Source: Firmicutes bacterium UBA2598 (GTDB taxonomy: Bacteria > Bacillota > PH28-bin88). From it: a stretch of DNA of 6,666 bases. The notes below the pieces were generated by a model. That model was not told the origin of the DNA. It worked only from the letters and a program-made list of their open reading frames with translations, and did no database searches. A program made the position numbers and the translations under genes. Positions 6,626 to 6,666 of the stretch are shown piece after piece (within the stretch, counting starts at the first letter, position 1; each line of letters begins with the position of its first letter). The stretch spans positions 1 to 6,666 of the forward strand of contig DDKM01000056.1 in assembly GCA_002339345.1 (NCBI GenBank), read 5' to 3'.

Positions 6626-6632
6626 GATTAGT

Positions 6633-6664
6633 CCTCCACGGTATAAAATCCATCCTTCATTATA
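6633..6664 (-). promoter_or_regulatory. uvrA ribosome binding site and possible -10 box
   Basis: On the minus strand GGAGG (6633-6637) sits seven bases before the uvrA ATG, a near-ideal SD. Further upstream a perfect TATAAT lies at 6659-6664, which would place transcription start near 6652 and give a leader of about 26 bases. Its -35 would fall beyond the window edge, so the promoter can only be suspected. If real, uvrA is transcribed on its own rather than only by read-through from an upstream uvrB. Confidence 0.4.
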
Positions 6665-6666
6665 AC

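Noticed and set aside
5339..6631. A 430-codon open frame on the plus strand, antisense to most of the first half of uvrA.
   Set aside because: It lies wholly over an intact uvrA, has a His/Gly/Gln-rich composition typical of the reverse complement of a GC-rich gene, shows no recognisable domain and lacks an SD. Its length is explained by the codon bias of uvrA.

Overview
The window looks like chromosomal DNA from an anaerobic Gram-positive bacterium of the Clostridia/Peptococcaceae type (Desulfotomaculum- or Pelotomaculum-like). The reasons are a moderately high GC content, GGAGG-type ribosome binding sites, sigma-A-like promoter boxes, and a cobalamin-riboswitch-controlled alpha-ribazole salvage pair of the kind known from Firmicutes. 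The taxon is inferred; no rRNA or other marker is present.

Layout: (1) positions 1-100 are a short stretch past the end of uvrC with a possible weak terminator and an extended -10-like box, but no gene that can be established. (2) 101-1966, minus strand: uvrC, the dual-incision nuclease of nucleotide excision repair. (3) 1967-2526: a divergent intergenic region of about 560 bases. It holds a candidate uvrC promoter, a well-conserved cobalamin (B12) riboswitch on the plus strand, and a transcription terminator just downstream that forms its likely expression platform. (4) 2527-3742, plus strand: two overlapping genes, an ECF-type membrane substrate-binding protein (probable alpha-ribazole transporter CblT) and an AIR-synthase-like protein (probable alpha-ribazole kinase CblS). 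(5) 3785-6625, minus strand: uvrA, the damage-recognition ATPase. Its SD and a TATAAT box lie at the right-hand edge of the window.

How the parts work together: UvrA (with UvrB, outside the window) finds DNA lesions, and UvrC cuts on both sides of them. In many Firmicutes uvrA and uvrC are close neighbours on one strand. Here they share a strand but are separated by a B12-regulated cassette running the opposite way. CblT would import alpha-ribazole and CblS would phosphorylate it to alpha-ribazole phosphate, the lower-ligand precursor used by CobS, bypassing CobT. The riboswitch would shut the pair off when adenosylcobalamin is plentiful. No energising ECF module (EcfA/EcfA'/EcfT) is in the window, so CblT would have to use one encoded elsewhere.

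The most notable content is this B12 salvage cassette inserted between two DNA repair genes and the detailed architecture of its riboswitch. I found no transposase, CRISPR array, tRNA or rRNA. The known families account for all the coding sequence, and I do not see a wholly undescribed system.
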